From positions 620,001-684,000 of the forward strand of contig CAJNAR010000168.1 of the NCBI GenBank assembly GCA_905220665.1: 64,000 nucleotides of DNA, written 5' to 3'. Under the pieces are notes generated by a model that ran no database searches, was not told the origin of the DNA, and saw only the letters and a program-made list of their open reading frames with translations. Every line of letters starts with the position of its first letter. Positions within the stretch are counted from its first letter, which is position 1. The position numbers and the translations under genes are program-made. This DNA is from Albugo candida. Its lineage: Eukaryota; Oomycota; Peronosporomycetes; Albuginales; Albuginaceae. Below are positions 20,901 to 31,690 of this stretch, in pieces.

Positions 20901-22997
20901 TCCAGTGGTCAATGCGGTCATGGCACAATGACCAAACTCACTCCAAGCACATCTCATCTGTTCTTAAATGGTCGATGTGTTGACTTATCAGAGTATGTAC
21001 TTGGGGATTCCGACATCGAAGACTTGCTTGCTTACGATTTGAAAAGTCGAACCGAAGATGCAGCAAAAGTTGTGTTGAAAGATGAGGTTTCCGAGATGAG
21101 TGTGGAAGAAGCGAGTTTGCAAAGCCTATACCTTATGAAGGTATGCGGTCTCTTAGATCAGCACCGACGCTGGGATCGGTACAATGCACTGGAATTAGTG
21201 ACGCTACCTGGTTCCAAGGACCATCCAATGATCCACATTGACGGAGATTCGACGCTGAATGTGGTCGCGTTTCTCGATCCATTGACAGAGGCAACTCAGC
21301 GAATGAGTTCTATCTTACAGACTCTTCACACACAATTGAATGCCACGATCGATGTCATTCTCGTTCCTGGTTCCGAGTACTCGGAATTCCCATTACGACG
21401 ATTTTATAAATACGTCTTTGGTAGTGCTCCTCTGCGTGTCGGTAATTCTATCATGATTGGCGCTGCATTTCGAAATCTGTCCATCAAACCGATACTCACA
21501 ATGAACATTGATACAGTGGAAGAATGGAATGTGCATACATACGAATCGCGTTATGATGCTGACAATTTACTGGTGGATCCACAGAACGAGGCAGAAGTAA
21601 GAGGCACAAAAACAGTGTCGTTCATCTTGAAGAATTTACTCGTATATGGCCGGTGCGTTGATATTACAGACGGCCGAATGATTCCACCGAATGGTTTGCA
21701 GTTGGTTTTGGATCAACGATTAGGAAGTGAAACACTGAGTCATGATACTTTGGTCATGCGGAATCTTGGGTATTTTCAACTGCAAGCAATTCCAGGAGTC
21801 TGGTCTCTTCATCTTGCAAGAGGTCGTGCTGCCAATTTGTATGAGATCGTAATGAATCATGGCGATTCGAACGCTGAAACGGAAGCTGTGCATTCGATCC
21901 CAATTTTCATTTGCGACTTTAATACTCGGCAAACCAATTTAGTTGTGAAAAAACGACCGGGAAAGGAACTAATTGCGCTACTCGACTCGGATGAATACGA
22001 TAAGGCTGATCACGTTGAGGAAGATATGAATGAGGCTGGCCATACCAGATCGTTCCTGAATTCGTACTGGACCTCCGTTTCCAGCTTGCTCGCACGAAGG
22101 AAATCCGCAGCACCGATCTCTACTGATAAAGCGATGGAAGACTCAAAGGATACGATTCATGTCTTCTCGCTCGCTACCGGACATTTGTATGAGCGATTTT
22201 TGAAAATTATGATGCTCAGTGTCGTCAAGCGTACCAAAAGCGACGTGGTGTTTTGGCTGCTTGAGAATTTTCTGTCCCCCAATTTCAAGCGTTCGATTCC
22301 AGCGTTACAAGCTGAATTCGGCATCAAAATACGTCTTATTACGTACAAATGGCCCAAATGGCTTCGTCGTCAAACTGTCAAACAAAGGATAATATGGGGA
22401 TACAAGATCTTATTTCTCGACGTTCTGTTTCCTCTTAATGTCAACCGCATCGTTTACGTTGACGCAGATCAAGTAGTCCGAGCTGATTTGAAGGAGTTGT
22501 GGGAAATGGATTTGAAGGGAGCAGTATACGCATACGCTCCTTTCTGCGGATCTCGAAACCTCGGCTTTCAATTCTGGCGTGAGGGATTTTGGAAGTCGCA
22601 TCTGCAGGGAAAACCGTATCATATCAGCGCTTTGTATCTCGTCGACCTTAAGCAGTTCAGAAAGATTGCGGCTGGGGATACTTTACGGGGCATCTACGAA
22701 CAACTGAGTAGCGATCCAAATTCTCTAGCCAACTTGGATCAAGATTTACCAAACTTTGTGCAGCATAACATTCCAATCTTCACGTTGCCACAAGAATGGT
22801 TATGGTGTGAGTCCTGGTGTAGCGATGAGACAAAGGCAGAAGCGAAAACAATCGACTTGTGCAATAACCCAAAAGAGAAAGAGCCTAAACTCGACATGGC
22901 CAAACGTGTTATTTCTGGGCATTTATTCCAAGAGAGTTGGATCGAGTTGGACCAAGAAATTCGGGAAGGTGAGAAGAGATCCCTTGCCCGCATGTGA
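17913..22997 (+). CDS. UGGT: UDP-glucose:glycoprotein glucosyltransferase (ER folding sensor), three exons
   Basis: Exons are 17,913-18,037, 18,094-18,361 and 18,414-22,997, giving 1,658 residues, normal for the family. Introns are 56 and 52 nt (donors AG|GTACAT and AAT|GTATGT, acceptors TTGAAG and TATATAG). Both joins restore family sequence: PLVEI|SEFLAQED and the block MKLALLTRSYSP. A signal peptide covers residues 1-19. The middle holds the thioredoxin-like and beta-rich sensor region. The C-terminal GT24 catalytic domain (about 1,380-1,640) has GHLYERFLKIMMLSV, KQRIIWGYKILFLDVLFP, the metal-binding DAD (1481-1483), YHISALYLVDL and NLDQDLPN. UGGT reglucosylates misfolded N-glycoproteins so that calnexin/calreticulin retains them. 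The C-terminus is EKRSLARM, without a KDEL/HDEL-type signal. The gene is convergent with TRMO. Confidence 0.95.
18038..18093 (+). other. UGGT intron 1 (56 nt)
   Basis: GT at 18,038 and AG at 18,092-18,093. Placement is set by the restored motif PLVEISEFL, which matches the family's N-terminal block. Confidence 0.85.
18362..18413 (+). other. UGGT intron 2 (52 nt)
   Basis: Donor GTATGT, acceptor TATATAG, phase 0. Splicing removes an in-frame TGA at 18,377 and joins the second exon to the long third exon. Confidence 0.85.
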
Positions 22998-23044
22998 ATC
23001 ACATTTGCCTGTATCTCCTCGTTACCAACAAATGGCAAGAAATG

Positions 23045-24213
23045 TTAACTGGTCGGTGAAGCAATGCGGCAATCAATCATCCTGATTTGATCTGAGAATG
23101 TTTTGAAGCGTAGTTCGAGATTATCAAAGCGACAGCTATATACTGACGCATTTTGCTCGTTGATTTCGTTGTACACGTGTTCATTTCTTCTGCCGCGACC
23201 CTGATGAACACTTCGGATATCTAAGACGAGCATCTGCTCGATAGCATGTTGAGCATCCGTGAGCGTATCATAGAATCGACATTGTCTTTCCTCCACAAAT
23301 GTTACAAGTGCTTTGAGAGCTACTTCAGAGAATACGACCGGGCAGTCCACCTCAGCTGCTTTCGTTTCAGAGACCCAGGACGGACAACCGAAATCGAGGT
23401 TACAGTCCGCTGGAATGTAGGGCTTGATGTCCAGCACTGGGGTTTGATGGACAAAATCGTGACCGCTGATAGAAATCTCTCGTTTCGTAACGCAGACACT
23501 TTCGATCTTGACTAGACTGAGCCCCAAGCTGTTGGGCCGATGAGGAGTTCTTGTCGAGAAAACTCCGACTTTTTTCCCGCCCAGCCTGCTCATATGCATG
23601 AGAATCAAAGCCAGATAGGTGTAAAATCTCTTTTCACGGACCTTGGCGGTGCAATCTTGGCTATGAAGGAATCAGTGGTTCCATCTTGTTTGCTTAAATT
23701 TGTGTTTTCATGAAAAGTGAAGAGGACCCAGATATGACTGAATTCATCCAGACACTCGAGTGAGGCAGATGGAACAGATCGCTGGAATCGGATGACTGCA
23801 CGACTTAAAGGAACCAAATGACCCTGACGCGGAGTTCCCCGTCGATCAGTGAAGCAAGAGTCCACATGTGCAATCGCGTGAAAGCAATAGCCTTTCTTGG
23901 CTTGCAATTGCTGGATTCCAAGACATAGTTTCTAGCGTTTCAATGTTGTCAAAGTAATCGTAGATAATGATGCATTGCTTACACGCTCAGCATTGGTCCT
24001 ACCAGTGCGTTCTTGTTGCCGCAATTCTCTCTGCTTCTGCAGATCCTTCTTCAATCGATCGTTGTCAGATTTTAGTTGTAGCATCTCATCGCGTATTTTC
24101 CGTGTTGTTGCATGATTAGCGGTAGAGCTACACAGATAGGTGCTATAGAAATGATACACTGCTAATCCGAGTACAAAAGTACAGCAACCCGGCAACAAAG
24201 CACTGGAGCTCAT
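23045..24213 (-). CDS. TRMO: tRNA (adenine-N6)-methyltransferase TRMO/TsaA type, membrane-anchored, three exons
   Basis: Exons on the minus strand are 24,213-23,983, 23,910-23,642 and 23,585-23,045, giving 346 residues. Introns are 72 nt (CGT|GTAAGC ... ATCCAG) and 56 nt (AG|GTCCGT ... GAGCAG). The second join gives IAPPR|LGGKKVGVFSTRTPHRPN, the core TrmO motif. Other family marks are GTPRQG (102-107), FSHIWVLFTFHEN and HQTPVLDIKPYIP. TrmO uses S-adenosylmethionine to N6-methylate t6A37 in tRNAs reading ACN codons. Exon 1 adds a hydrophobic segment (about 7-27) and a coiled coil (about 38-76), so the enzyme may be anchored to a membrane. From memory, some plant TRMO proteins have a similar N-terminus. 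Exon 2 has no ATG in frame, which independently requires exon 1. The stop lies 47 bp from the convergent UGGT stop. Confidence 0.9.
23586..23641 (-). other. TRMO intron 2 (56 nt)
   Basis: Minus-strand donor GTCCGT and acceptor GAGCAG. The donor is weak, but the protein join falls inside the most conserved TrmO motif. Confidence 0.85.
23911..23982 (-). other. TRMO intron 1 (72 nt)
   Basis: Minus-strand donor GTAAGC and acceptor ATCCAG, phase 0. It links the membrane/coiled-coil exon to the catalytic exon that lacks a start codon. Confidence 0.75.
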
Positions 24214-25451
24214 CCGTCTTTCGTCGATACAGCGAGTTTATCAGTTACGCTTACCCGATCGCCATTGAAAGGAGCTCAAATAATACCATACTCAAATTCT
24301 TTGTGTGCTTTCTCATGAAGGATGTCTATTAGACTAAAGCCCATTACACGGAAGGATAATTTTCTACTGCACATATATAGAAGCCCAAATGCCTTTTGCA
24401 AAGTTTGCTACTCTTACAGCATTTTGATACGTGTTCAGCGATCAGCTTAACTTTAGGTAAAAATGTTACGAATTTGATGCACTTCATAAAGAATCCAAGC
24501 GCAGCCTCCAGTCGTCGTAGAATACGCTGAAAGTTGTATATATTGATCATTGCGGTGCCTTCACAAGTTGTTGTTGAGGAGGCATCATATCCAACGACAT
24601 GCAAGCTTNTTATATCTGTGACCGACGGAGTGAACGAAATGGGCCACTCCCTACCATCGTCTATTTTTCCATCTCAAAGAGCTGAATGTGAACGATGTCG
24701 AGATGGATGGGCATTACGATCATGGCAAGCTCTCCTTCCCTTTTCACTACACGGGAACTTGAGAGTTGACACACCTACGACATCTCCTCTATCGCTAATG
24801 ACCAAAAGACCTGTGTAGATGGTCCAGAGATCCTAGTCAAAATAACACTACAATCATGAAGAAAATCATGGGTATCTGATCTATCTTTATAGCATTGTTG
24901 TCAAGTCTCGATGCATTCTATCAAGCTTGTGACATCATTAAGGTAATCATAATCGATATCGTAGACATATTATGAAGATGCTTCAGCAAGACGAGCTTTT
25001 TCATTCTCATATATGTTAATAAAGACCTTCAAACGAAGTCATTCCACCATTGGCACTGCACTAGTCTCCTCAGATGACTACCCTTGCAAAATGAGTGGAT
25101 CCGTTCATATATACGCGCTTTACTTTCCTGTCAAATGACCTTTTGCAGTAACAACATGAGGTGCTTGTTGAGATCAGAAACTGAGCGCGTTCTTTACCAT
25201 TCCAGCCTTCTTTGTGTTTTTAAGTATTGAGTATCACGTATGAATATTAATCATGCTGTTCCGAGCAGAAACTGTAGAAATTATTCGTTTTTTCAACGAA
25301 TACGACAAATATGATTTTTTCAGCAACCATGGAACCGCATGATCTCCCACATTTTTTTATGTGCCCCATCAATTTTCGCCTTCCCACTTTTCTGTCATTC
25401 TTTCTATTGTTACATGAGCTCGTCTTCTGCCGCGATGGTAGCTACCAATCA
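24214..25451. other. Intergenic; contains one undetermined base
   Basis: No supported gene. An N occurs at 24,609, inside a plus-strand frame of about 95 codons with no recognised family. The sequence is AT-rich with no clear repeat. Confidence 0.5.
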
Positions 25452-27709
25452 TCAAAATAAATCTAGTTGGTCAACCGATCTACAAAGTGAGTGATAAAAT
25501 CCGCAATCAGGTGCCGCCCGAAGAATCAGTCTCTTTTCACTACTCCTACTTTGAGAGTCTTTTCCGTCTAATGGAATAGCAGTATCCATGATCGCTTTAA
25601 CATAAATGTCACTCAGAATCTGCTTGTATACCAAGGATTCCAGCATGATGCTCATGCCCTGAACGACATTCCGAATCAATTCACGAGATCTATTCACCTT
25701 GATAGGTACAGTAGCCATCGAGTGGAAGATCGAGTTCCACGGTTCAAGAAGGCAGCGATGTACTCAGGCATTAGAGATGTCAGAATGATCTCTTGAGAAA
25801 TGTAACAAAAGATCCATCGGATCGAAATGAACGTGACTTTTTGTGCTGTTTTGATCGAGTGGATTGATGGAGACAAGCAGGTTGATCGAGATATTGTTTC
25901 GCCATCGAAACGATAACGAAACTATACTTAAAAAGTTCAGCGATCACATGCAAATGGCGACCTATGTACAAATTTGCCTCGTCATACCTCCTTGCAATAT
26001 CGGACACGGTTTCCCTATCAAAGTTCCCGCTCACCGTTCTTTTACGTCATCTCATGGCACTAATAGCCACGAAAGCGACATTGATTTCGGTCTATGCTGT
26101 TTAAGATCGCAAGTAAACACTTTTTTCGCTTCAATTCTGCGCAACATTTTCTTCAGATCCGGGTGAATCTTTTTCTTGAAGCTCTTCTTCCTGTATCTCC
26201 CTGGTTTTTAACAGCGGATTTAGGTTTATATCAATGTGATCGACTCGAATATATCTATTGAATGGAAGCACATTGCAACATTCGGAGTGGTAGAATCTCT
26301 GAGTGGATCTTATTCGGTATCGTTTCAAGAAAACGAGCAACTCTGTTCGAGAAAAAGAGCATTTATCTTAATTGTTGTACAGTCACTGAGATGAATACGA
26401 TGCTACAATTGATCTCGAACCCGCCTGATGTACCGTTCTCGGGCTCTCGTACAAAAATGTCAGCGCTTATGATTGCTGACCTGTATGAATAAGAAAGAAC
26501 GTCGGGTCAAATCTATTCAAGATAAATGTACACCAAAGATGTGTATTTGATGTCGTGACGCAGCGGAACCTTCATTATATATAAAACAACCGCTTTGGAT
26601 CGAATAAGCTAATATTCACTTCAGCATCCTGCACTTGATGGCTGCAACAATTGACAAGATAGAGAATATCGGAAAGACACAAAATATATGTGATAGGTTG
26701 AGATTCGGAGTGCTTAGATAAAGGGTGCATTTAAGGCTCGCTGGAAGAAATATGAATGAGGTGCGAGTGAGCTCCACATCTCAATTTTCCGTCTACTATA
26801 ACTAACAAACTTTTGATCTTTTTTGTCATTCGTATGGCTCAAATCGGCGTTTAGCAACAACTAACCTAGCTGATCACATAGGGTATACACTCAGGTGCCT
26901 CAATCATTATCTTCGTTATCGAAGGGAGCAATGGCATCAAACGATGCACAAAATATGCGTTGAAATTTCATGGCAAAGCGAGCGAACGTTGGCTTATAGT
27001 ATTAGTACTATCGACGATCTCTTGAAAAATGTTGCGCCGATAGCCAATCTACTCGGCACGGCATTGCTGGCGGAAGCAATGGGTAAATTTGCATGAATCA
27101 AGCTTGATCGTTCAATATCTAGAAAGCGTTGTCTGAAGAGTCAGCTGGAGCGCCTGATAAATGTGATCAATTCGATTGATCAAATTTTCTGTGTGGTCTG
27201 AACTGCTACAAAGAAGTCTGAAGCGACGCCTACTATCGGCAAAAAGCGCACAGCTTCATATGTGAATTCTTCTTTCGGCATTGCTGGAAAGAATTCTGGT
27301 CGCAGATTAGAAACATTTTGTAAAATCTCAGTGTTAATAATGGAACGAATGGGAAGAATCTACCAAAAGAGAAGGGACAGCAGGTTTGTTCTAGCGTACT
27401 GAGGTTGCTCAACGTAGATGGGCATGAAGCGCCTAGAAACTAGACCAAGAGTCCGAAATCAAGGAGTTCAAATCTTCCAGGATGCAAGCTTGACCGGAGT
27501 GCACCCTGCGGTTCGGACAGCGCAAACTTTCCGTCATTCATCAGCGATTTCCATACTTTTTTCTGATGATAGACGTCGAATATGTAACCTTTAGCACTTA
27601 ACGTCTCTCGTGATGACCACGTGCATCGTCTTTGGACTGCTAATCCTTTCAGTGATCGCACTATATGCTCCGTTCTTTTTTTTTCTGGTTTCTCCCTTCT
27701 ATAGACCAC
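25452..27709 (-). pseudogene. Decayed minus-strand coding region, family unknown
   Basis: Reading down the minus strand from 27,709, protein-like fragments follow one another in changing frames: 27,709-27,440; about 27,300-27,190 (FLPIVGVASDFFVAVQ); about 27,195-27,120 (INRIDHIYQALQLTLQTTLS); 26,340-26,131; 26,034-25,780; and 25,718-25,452. Stops and frame changes are too many for simple introns. Helical, non-repetitive composition suggests a single dead cellular gene and not a transposon, but I cannot name it. Parts may be chance. Confidence 0.35.
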
Positions 27710-29459
27710 TTAAAGATGCCTAAAACGCATGGTGTACATGGTTATCTTGGAATTCTAGAGTGCCACATTTGATTCACCAATTGGCTAGCTCAAAATCCGT
27801 TGATTATGAACCTTTATCGCTGATAGCATTCCTCACTACGCAATTATCAACTGAGATGACTTCATACTTTCAAGCATCATCCTCATTAAGGTGGATCTGA
27901 GCATTGTCCGACATACTGAGATAAAAAGATCGACTGAATAAAAATGCCATCAGCTGAATTGAATTGGCAGCCAATTCACAGAGGATTTCTTCACTTTATA
28001 AAAGCCTGCTGACTTTACCTCTTCCAAATTCTTACAGATCAGTTACTGATCCTTCTTCAGCGAAGTAAGCTGTATCTATAGGTGTGCCGCCCGTAGAAAA
28101 GCTCACTCACAGAAGTTTAGGATACCATATACAATCAAGAAACGTATCATTTAATCAATCGTGGACTTCCAAGGTATACAACAAATCGAAAGTTGTAGTA
28201 CCTTGATGTTCAACCCAATCACAAGAGAGATGCTTTCGATATTACATACTAAGAATAGGGCAAGAAGATTCTGCGAGAGACTCTCGTGTCGAGGACACAA
28301 TCCTTATTCGGGCATTGAAGGCATTAGATGTGAGATTTGAGATGTAGTCACGGAGAGAGTTGGAAAATAAAACACCATTCATTACATTACAACTACATAT
28401 GATAGAAATATCCTATTTCTTCTGAGAAGAGTCGGACTCTTCCGGAAAAATATTACCCAGCTTATGGTGAAGGGTTATACGCCTATCCCAGGAATGACTA
28501 GAAAATCACAATGCAGAACGTTTCGATATATATATCAATGATCGGGCGGGCGATCGGGCTTCATTTCATATAGGTTAATAAAATGTACGTGTCTTATATC
28601 GCAGTCAAAAAAACAAAAGATTGATAGCGACAAGCTACCACTTTACTTTGCAATTTTTCTCACTCCGACTACGATCCCATGCTTCTTTTGTTAAGCACCT
28701 TTTTTTTATATATATTCTGACTCCAGTCCAACGATGGCTTTAAAGTGAAATGCAGATAACGTACCTGAATAACAAGTGGTTTCCGGAAGCGTAGAAGCGG
28801 GTATCCTACTCATCTTTGTCCTTCAGAAATTTGTCGTCGATTTTGATTCGTTTGAGCCCTTAGGGACTGAAAATGGAACCAACAGGGGTCGTTTGGTGTA
28901 CGATCTTTATGCTTGTGCGCTGTTTTTGTCTCATGTAAGTATGAGATGTTCACAGAATTCCATTACAGTAAGCATGTGTGTATGCAAGAAGGAAATAAAT
29001 ATTTTGTTGAATGATCGAACGATCGATAGTTTCGATCGCATAAGATATTGTCAACGCTACGCTATTTCGAGGTAAAAATCGAAATGGGACAGTGTAGTGC
29101 AAACAGGCTTTTCTACACTATTAGGAAATCAGCCCCAAAGAATGACAAACTAAGTTGTATCAATAAAATGAGTATTTCGTCTCTTGCAAATTCATTTCCT
29201 GCGTTCTAAGAATTGTTTCATGCATATACAATTTCCTTCATGATGAGTACAATACATTTCATCTGATAAGTTCCAGTTTTGAATGTTGTCTAAGTAATCT
29301 GCAATGCAGTAGTGTGTTTTAAAATGGTAAAGTGTCGTGTCCATAATCTACGGCTACTTGACGTGTTCAATCATCTTATCAAATTGTTTGTGGGAATGCG
29401 TGTTCGAATAAATTGTGAGCTTGCTTCGGTGCATTAACTGTCGCATGAGGCTTCAAATT
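27710..29459. other. Intergenic; no recognised gene
   Basis: AT-rich, short random frames on both strands. A plus-strand frame at 28,776-29,075 lacks an ATG at its head and any domain. T-rich stretches and TATATATA near 28,706-28,714. Confidence 0.5.
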
Positions 29460-30185
29460 CCTCTGCAGCGCGCTCAGCAATTCATTATTCCTGCTATAGG
29501 CTCCTTTTTTGACATTCGCTTAAATAGAGCGCCACTTCCACTCCACCATCATGCAGTATCTGGTCTTTTCCGACTTTTGTCACTAACACGTTCCAATTCA
29601 TTCCGACTTCTTTTACCACCAATCTTTTACCACCACTTCTTGTAGTTCGGTCATTATTTTTTCAATGCTCGCAACTGTTCAGCATTAAATAACTCACGCT
29701 AAGTCATCTCGCTGAAAGAGATAGGCTGGGTGTCACTGCCGGATTCTTCTACAGCTAAATTACTATTTTAGTGGAAACCTTCCGATGCAAGTGCAGGTGG
29801 AAGTACCACATAGTGTCGATGCCATCGCATGACTGATTTAGTCGATTTGCGTTGTCCGAGCTGTAAGAATCTTGCTTGAGACACCTCTGCCGTAGCCGTT
29901 TCCATTCAATACCTCCGCTACCAACGCGTTTTGTGGTGAACCGTTTCGATTTCTACTTGAGGCTATCTTTTTTGCTGTCGAAGCGTTTAGCCTTAGTTTT
30001 TTGCTTTCTAGTCTTATTTGGAAAAGGTCAATCGGGCCATGAAATATCAGTAAAAAATCATCCGACACATGCAGATATGAATCAAGACTCCAAGTCTTTG
30101 TGATTTTGCATGCTGATTGGGATATTGTATTCTAATCTAAGCTACTCTATTTGTGCAAATGCGCGTCGTTACATCGTTAAATAAT
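29460..30185 (-). repeat. Dispersed repeat, copy A (inverted relative to 39,413-40,020)
   Basis: The reverse complement of 39,413-40,020 aligns along this whole segment. Shared pieces include GCGCTCAGCAATTC/GCGTTCAGCAATTC, GAGCGCCACTCC, TCGATTTGCGTTGT, CCTCCGCTACCAACGCG/CCTCCGCTGCCAACCCG and TTTGTGATTTTGCATGCTGA. On the minus strand a short decayed frame is conserved between the copies (GVSSK..T.RTTQID). Probably an old transposon fragment of unknown class. Confidence 0.75.
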
Positions 30186-30896
30186 GTGTCTAAACTTATA
30201 AATCGATGCAATCACTGGAAGGGACACACAAGAACCTCAAGATAAGCGAGAAAAATCGAGATGAAAAAAGAATGTATAGCTTGCATAGGTGCTGAACGTC
30301 AAACCAGTGTCTGTGCAAGTGCGTGGGATGCCATCTGATCGACCCAAACGAATCAACTCTCTGCATCATCGACGCAAAGACTTAGTCGGAATTTGAGCTC
30401 GTTGCAGCAGCCTTGGATGCGCCCATGCAAAGAACATGTGGCCGTTACAGGAGGGTAGGACACAGCGTACGAAAATGTGAAAGTGCAATTACAGGACCCA
30501 CAGGACCATTTTTTGAAATAAAGGTTTCTTGTGCCATGAATGACCCGTAAACAGTGAAATATTACGACCGAGTTTACAGTACAGAATAGTATATTTTTGT
30601 GTCATGAACGAACCGTGAACTATGAAATAGTCTAACAAGAATGATCACGAGTGAACAAAGGCGAACGCGAACTAAACTGAATGATTGCGAATTGAGCGCA
30701 AATAGTGGGCATCGATCAGTAGCGGGCAGTGCTATCATATTATTATATTGTCCCTTACCTACGCGTACGTTTTAGCACTACGCAAGATTAAAATTAGCCA
30801 ATCATAGCAAACTGAGGGGATTCTACCAAACCCACTGAGGGGATATTATCGCTTCGCTTATTTTGACTATAAAATGGAGAACTTTTATTGGTAGCC
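30186..30896. other. Intergenic with a degenerate zinc-knuckle remnant
   Basis: Near 30,425-30,480 the plus strand encodes CGRYRRVGHSVRKC, a CCHC zinc knuckle in which the second Cys has become Tyr, as in the tail of Mutator-like transposases or a gag protein. Two diverged copies of a TTGTG.CATGAA.GA..CGT unit lie at about 30,532 and 30,598. Otherwise nothing. Confidence 0.4.
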
Positions 30897-31085
30897 GGTA
30901 TAGCCACACACCCTTTTTTGGTATAGCCACACCCCTAATCTGAATGAGAACACCGGTATCGTTAGACCCGCTAATTATCTTAAATAAATGGGAGCCGGTA
31001 TCGCTACACTAACTAAGTTAAATCAAGAAAACGGTATCGCCACCCCCCACTAAATCTCCCCTTGATCAAATGGGACCGGTACGAG
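30897..31085 (+). repeat. Degenerate GGTAT(A/C)GCCAC repeat cluster
   Basis: Six related words begin at 30,897, 30,920, 30,955, 30,997, 31,033 and 31,078: GGTATAGCCACAC, GGTATAGCCACAC, GGTATCGTTAGAC, GGTATCGCTACAC, GGTATCGCCACCC and GGTACGAGGAGTG. Spacing is irregular (23-45 bp). Most are preceded by CC or AC. Could be a subterminal repeat of a DNA transposon or a decayed tandem array. Confidence 0.5.
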
Positions 31086-31196
31086 GAGTGACGAATGAAG
31101 CGTCCAAATAAGCATATTAATGGTGAACGTATTTCCAATATGCGCAAGAATCTTCACGCTTGAAGACGTCCTCACCCAGCATGATATTTATTTATA

Positions 31197-31220
31197 GGGT
31201 CCGTACCCAGCTCAGTTAAG
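31197..31220 (+). repeat. SINE head fragment
   Basis: GGGTCCGTACCCAGCTCAGT is repeated exactly at 31,528-31,547, where a longer tRNA-like unit follows. Here the tRNA-like part is lost after TTAAG. Confidence 0.55.
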
Positions 31221-31454
31221 GGTGTTCGCCCGTAGTACTTTTATTTAGACACCTTTCTGTTACTACAGTTTGGTAGTTATCTACTCTATTCTAATCACTA
31301 GTATGTAACGCTCTACGAACCCGGTCTAACTCCTGTACAGTTATTTTCTGGTGTAGTTGCCAGCGGTCTTGACACGTCCATATCTCCATTGAGTAGGTTG
31401 ATATTTACGTGAAGGAATCTTTGCCTCCGCCGAGGGGCCCCATCGCAGCCCTTT

Positions 31455-31532
31455 TGCCACCGCCGGGATTCGAACCGGGGTACACACGGTCAGAACACAT
31501 GTGTACTATTCGCTAAGCCCCCCGACTGGGTC
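31455..31532 (-). mobile_element. tRNA-derived SINE-like unit (minus)
   Basis: On the minus strand a pol III B box GGTTCGAATCC (31,476-31,466) follows an A-box-like GGGGGCTTAGCGAATAG (about 31,522-31,506) at tRNA spacing. The two ends do not pair as an acceptor stem, so it is not a functional tRNA. Confidence 0.55.
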
Positions 31533-31690
31533 CGTACCCAGCTCAGTCGGTTAAGCACTTCAGCGCACAGACCCCTTGCCGGAGTTCGATAGTTCGATCC
31601 CCGGCAATGTGGGCAGCGGTTTGAGCCCACCCAAGCAATAAGCTTGGAAAATATCTGCCTCCCTAGGTTTGAAGTCAGACTTAAGTGATA
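31528..31690 (+). mobile_element. tRNA-derived SINE-like unit (plus)
   Basis: A box AGCTCAGTCGG (31,540-31,550) and B box AGTTCGATCCC (31,591-31,601) in tRNA order, with AGTTCGAT partly duplicated just upstream. A non-tRNA body follows. No acceptor stem. The unit abuts the minus-strand unit head to head. The 3' limit is estimated. Confidence 0.55.

Noticed and set aside
28776..29075. 100-codon plus-strand frame
   Set aside because: No ATG start, no domain, atypical composition.
29838..30103. Intact small genes in the dispersed repeat
   Set aside because: The frames differ between the two copies and are broken by stops; treated as a repeat.
31455..31610. Possible tRNA genes on both strands (A and B boxes present)
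   Set aside because: Neither has a pairing acceptor stem or a credible anticodon arm; treated as SINE-like.
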